Assembly (NCBI GenBank): GCA_910579435.1
Contig: CAJTVF010000024.1
Location: 1 to 34,543, forward strand
From: an uncultured Oscillibacter sp.
Lineage (GTDB): Bacteria > Bacillota > Clostridia > Oscillospirales > Oscillospiraceae
DNA length: 34,543 nucleotides
Direction of reading: 5' to 3'
A program made the translations under genes and the position numbers. Every line of letters begins with the position of its first letter. The stretch's first letter is position 1. Below the pieces are notes generated by a model. That model was given only the letters and a program-made list of their open reading frames with translations, did no database searches and was not told the origin of the DNA. This document shows, piece after piece, positions 32,321 through 34,543 of this stretch.

Positions 32321-32987
32321 ACGGGTCCTGGAGCTCGCCCGGGTGGAGCTGGGGACGAAGGAGATCCCGGCAAACTCAAACCGGGTGAAGTACAATACCT
32401 GGTACTATGGGCGGGAGGTCTCCGGCACGGTCTATCCCTGGTGCATGACGTTCGTTCAGTGGATTTTCTCGCAGGCGGGCGTCTCGCTGCCGGTCAAAAC
32501 CGCCTCCTGCGGAGCGCTGATGAACGCCGCGAAGAGGTCCGGCCAATGGGTGACCAAGGGCTTCCGCCCCGGGGACGTGGTAATCTACGACTTCCCCGGC
32601 GGCGCGGACACGGACCACACGGGCATTGTCGAAACGGTGCTGGCAGCCGGCGTGGCAGCCATTGAAGGCAATACCAGTCAAACGGGAAGCCAGAGCAACG
32701 GCGGGGAGGTCTGCCGGAAAATCCGGCCCTATAATCAGATCGTGGGCGTTGTACGCCCGGCGTTTGAGGAGGAGGACGATATGAACATTGACAAGCTGAC
32801 CGACGCGGAGGTCCTGGCGCTGGGCAAGCGCCTCCTGGCCGTAATGGGAAAACAGCCCGTCAGCCCCGCCCTGGCGGCGGAGCTGGCGGAGGCCAAGGCC
32901 CGGGGCATCACCGACGGAAGCAGCCCCGGCGCGTTCTGCACCCGCGCCCAGGCTGCGGTCATGACGCTGCGGGCCGTAAAAGACTGA
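32307..32987 (+). CDS. CHAP-like endolysin with C-terminal SLH-like module
   Basis: A 226-aa cell-wall hydrolase without signal peptide. Residues 1-130 form a CHAP/NlpC-type cysteine amidase domain: VYPWCMTFVQWIF with catalytic Cys46, KGFRPGDVVIYDF and DTDHTGIVE with catalytic His104. The C-terminal part (about 150-226) resembles one S-layer-homology-like repeat (LAEAKARGITDGSSPGAF, then TRAQAAVM) that could bind cell wall. Lack of an export signal and the holin-like gene before it fit phage-type lysis. No other phage gene is nearby. Confidence 0.85.
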   Translation: MATAERVLELARVELGTKEIPANSNRVKYNTWYYGREVSGTVYPWCMTFVQWIFSQAGVSLPVKTASCGALMNAAKRSGQWVTKGFRPGDVVIYDFPGGADTDHTGIVETVLAAGVAAIEGNTSQTGSQSNGGEVCRKIRPYNQIVGVVRPAFEEEDDMNIDKLTDAEVLALGKRLLAVMGKQPVSPALAAELAEAKARGITDGSSPGAFCTRAQAAVMTLRAVKD

Positions 32988-32992
32988 CACAA

Positions 32993-33040
32993 AACGGCGC
33001 TCTGGAAGACCGGCGGTCCTCCGGAGCGCTGTTTTGCTTT
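32993..33040 (+). terminator. Terminator after the endolysin gene
   Basis: Imperfect long stem (AAACGGCGCTCTGGA against TCCGGAGCGCTGTTTT) followed by GTTTTGCTTT. Confidence 0.75.
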
Positions 33041-33112
33041 CCCGACAAAGAGGTATCCCAAGCTCGCCGCCGCCGCGATTTCACAAATCTCAGGGCTCAC
33101 GAACGCTCACGC

Positions 33113-33147
33113 AAAAAAGCGGAGACCTCCGGGAGGTCTCCGCTCTT
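33113..33147 (-). terminator. rpsI-type terminator on the minus strand
   Basis: On the minus strand AGCGGAGACCTC / GAGGTCTCCGCT is followed by TTTTTT. It lies 20 bp beyond the S9 stop codon remnant and is the natural end of an rpsI transcript. Confidence 0.85.
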
Positions 33148-33166
33148 TGTATTGAAGGGGGAACGA

Positions 33167-33214
33167 TCAGCGCTTGGAGAACTGGGGCGCTCTACGGGCG
33201 GCCTTGAGGCCGTA
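33167..33214 (-). other. rpsI 3'-end fragment: attachment site of an integrated element
   Basis: The minus strand reads YGLKAARRAPQFSKR and a stop, the invariant C-terminus of ribosomal protein S9. Upstream of the Tyr codon (right of 33214) homology to S9 ends: a full gene would continue with residues such as REK. Only the last 48 bp are present. A tyrosine integrase gene starts 100 bp to the right. This is what remains at one junction when an element integrates into the 3' end of rpsI and duplicates the gene's end. The intact rpsI is then expected at the far end of the element, to the right of the window. Nothing else is visible in 33215-33314. Confidence 0.82.
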
Positions 33215-33314
33215 CTGAAATTCTTTGATTGCCGTTTTTCCTTGATTTTACGGGCTTTCCCGGCTTTTCATTGTTCAGTTATCCTATGTGGGAACCACGA
33301 AAAATAGCAATTTC

Positions 33315-34400
33315 TTAATCATCGGTGGCCTGATGGAAAGCGCCATTTACCACGCCAAACAACTCCTCTGGCTTATTATACTTCACCTTTGCGTAGATGT
33401 CCATAGTTGTTTTGCTGTTTTCATGCCCTGCAAGGTACTGGACAGTCTTAGGGTCCACCCCGGAATACAGCAGGTTGGTGATATAGGTGTGGCGCAGCAA
33501 ATGTGGTGTCACATGGAAATCCAGTGTATAGTGAATCTTGGGATTATTTTTCTGCGTCATCCCCAGTGACGGTGTGACGGTGTACTTGATGCTCTGCCCA
33601 TTTACATATTTATAATAGTTACGCGCCTGAGTAGAGCGGACCACCACATACTGCCATACCCTTTGAAACTGTGAAGCGGATAACGCCTCCCCGTTGCTGT
33701 CGCAAATCACATATTCCGAAACAGAGGTTTCTTTGACTTCCCGCAGGCAATCTACCAAGCACTTGGGAATTGGTATGTCCCTCCGGGCTGCTTTCGTTTT
33801 TAATGTGGTGGAAATCACCGGTCGGTTATGTTCTGTGCGCCATGCTCGCCTTACAGATATGTAGGGAGTAGGTTCGTCCAGAAATACACAGTCCCATTGC
33901 AATGCAAGGATTTCTTCCCGGCGCAGACCGGAATACAATCCAAGCACAATAAACAAGTGGGGAGGAAGTCCTTTGACCGTATCCAAAAGCACCTCTACCT
34001 GCTGATCTGTCAATGCCTCTTTCTTTTTTGCGGCCTTGCCACCCTTGCCCGATATGCCCACACAAGGATTGCTTTGAAGTATTTGGCTGCGCTCTGCCGA
34101 GTAAAAAACACATTTGAGGAGCATATTCACCTTAACCGTTCTGGTAACAATATACTGCCAAAGCCGCTTGAACTGCGTATAAGACAGTGGTTCACCATCT
34201 CGATTGGCAACCACATAGTCCGAAGTGGAAGTTGCCTTTGCTGCCTTTAAGCACTCTGCCAGACAAATGGGGAGGGGAATGTTTCTCTCCGCAGCCTTTG
34301 TCTTTAACTCGGTAAGAATAACCGGCCTGTTATGCTCTGTATGCCATGCCCGTCTTACCGTTAGATATGCCTGCGCCGCTATACCATCTAGACGCACCAC
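33315..34400 (-). CDS. Tyrosine site-specific integrase, mosaic with repeated segment
   Basis: A 361-codon frame. From about residue 93 on it is a phage/ICE-type integrase: a SAM-like core-binding part (NMLLKCVFYSAERSQILQSN), then the catalytic domain with Arg in YSGLRREEIL, Lys in TLKTKAARRD, HLLRH, GHENSKTTMDIYAKV with the nucleophilic Tyr. All catalytic residues are present. Residues about 11-92 repeat, with changes, the segment at about 184-262 (VRRAWHTEHNRPVI against VRRAWRTEHNRPVI). The true N-terminal arm-binding domain is missing and the GTG at 34400 has no ribosome binding site. It looks like a fusion product of two tandem integrase genes, probably not functional as it stands. The gene points toward the rpsI attachment site. 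Confidence 0.8.
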   Translation of the reverse strand: MVRLDGIAAQAYLTVRRAWHTEHNRPVILTELKTKAAERNIPLPICLAECLKAAKATSTSDYVVANRDGEPLSYTQFKRLWQYIVTRTVKVNMLLKCVFYSAERSQILQSNPCVGISGKGGKAAKKKEALTDQQVEVLLDTVKGLPPHLFIVLGLYSGLRREEILALQWDCVFLDEPTPYISVRRAWRTEHNRPVISTTLKTKAARRDIPIPKCLVDCLREVKETSVSEYVICDSNGEALSASQFQRVWQYVVVRSTQARNYYKYVNGQSIKYTVTPSLGMTQKNNPKIHYTLDFHVTPHLLRHTYITNLLYSGVDPKTVQYLAGHENSKTTMDIYAKVKYNKPEELFGVVNGAFHQATDD

Positions 34401-34543
34401 CAGTTGCGTTGATTACGCCGCCATGAATGGTAATGCTGCCGCTGTCAAAGATGGTGGTGCTGCCGCCGATGCCTGCGCTGGCATTGTTGCTGCTGTCAGT
34501 TGTACCTGTGGCGTTCAGCGTCCCGGTGCCGCCAGACTGGGCG
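34330..34543 (-). CDS. Fragment of a repetitive surface protein (runs off the window)
   Basis: Reading the minus strand from 34542 gives a Gly/Thr/Ser-rich sequence including AGIGGSTTIFDSGSITIHGG and VINATGG, the kind of GG-x-I-x-ATGG repeat found in large beta-helical cell-surface proteins. It stays open until a TAA at 34330-34332, but the recognisable repeat stops near 34370, where integrase-like sequence begins in another frame. The gene is thus broken by a recombination junction, or the assembly is chimeric here. Start lies beyond the window. Confidence 0.6.
   Translation of the reverse strand, partial: AQSGGTGTLNATGTTDSSNNASAGIGGSTTIFDSGSITIHGGVINATGGASRWYSGAGISNGKTGMAYRA

Noticed and set aside
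1..34543. CRISPR arrays, tRNA and rRNA genes
   Set aside because: No regularly spaced repeat array and no tRNA-like cloverleaf or rRNA sequence was recognised on either strand.

Overview
The window is a high-GC stretch of a Gram-positive, endospore-forming anaerobe. It carries spo0A, spoIIP and a cwlJ/gerQ-like pair, plus a rubredoxin/flavodiiron oxygen-defence locus. GC richness, strong AGGAGG ribosome binding sites and the gene mix suggest a clostridial gut bacterium of the Oscillospiraceae type (Flavonifractor, Lawsonibacter, Intestinimonas or a relative). The family is an inference from gene content and composition; no rRNA is present to settle it.

Left part (1-7.6 kb): a hairpin-rich dispersed repeat split by a 161-bp MITE-like insertion, then arginine deiminase and spoIIP on the minus strand. 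A divergent plus-strand operon follows: two M16-peptidase-like genes (yfmF, yfmH), lgt and folD. Next (7.6-11.5 kb) is a redox locus: an Rrf2 regulator with four cysteines, a single polypeptide joining acyl-CoA dehydrogenase, the EtfA FAD domain and rubredoxin, and a flavodiiron protein. Read together these suggest an electron path from acyl-CoA to O2 or NO.

Middle (11.5-20 kb): a composite inverted-repeat region holding the second copy of the dispersed repeat. Then comes a minus-strand operon of membrane proteins with a small HTH regulator (59-aa protein, DUF2975, HTH, DUF4153/4173), a candidate ~100-nt small RNA with its own promoter and terminator, and a MarR-regulated heterodimeric ABC exporter. 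Between the exporter and the next operon lies a compact convergent locus: a 29-codon hydrophobic peptide facing a strong promoter, resembling a type I toxin-antitoxin arrangement.

20-25.3 kb: PadR regulator plus two paralogous DUF2812 membrane proteins. The second is broken by a ~1.3-kb element with imperfect terminal inverted repeats that carries an AT-rich alpha/beta hydrolase and no transposase. spo0A follows on the minus strand with a consensus 0A box upstream.

25.5-33 kb: a 191-bp hairpin-array repeat, a Nudix/trmN6/rsmI operon, an M23 (SpoIIQ-like) membrane protein, a TSCPD protein, a GT4 glycosyltransferase, the cwlJ/gerQ-like germination pair, and a small holin/endolysin-type cassette. 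At 33.17-33.21 kb the last 16 codons of ribosomal protein S9 (rpsI) appear on the minus strand just before an rpsI-type terminator, and a tyrosine integrase lies immediately to the right. This marks the end of an integrative element inserted in the 3' end of rpsI. The integrase is a mosaic with an internally repeated segment and is fused at its 5' side to a fragment of a repetitive surface protein that runs off the window.
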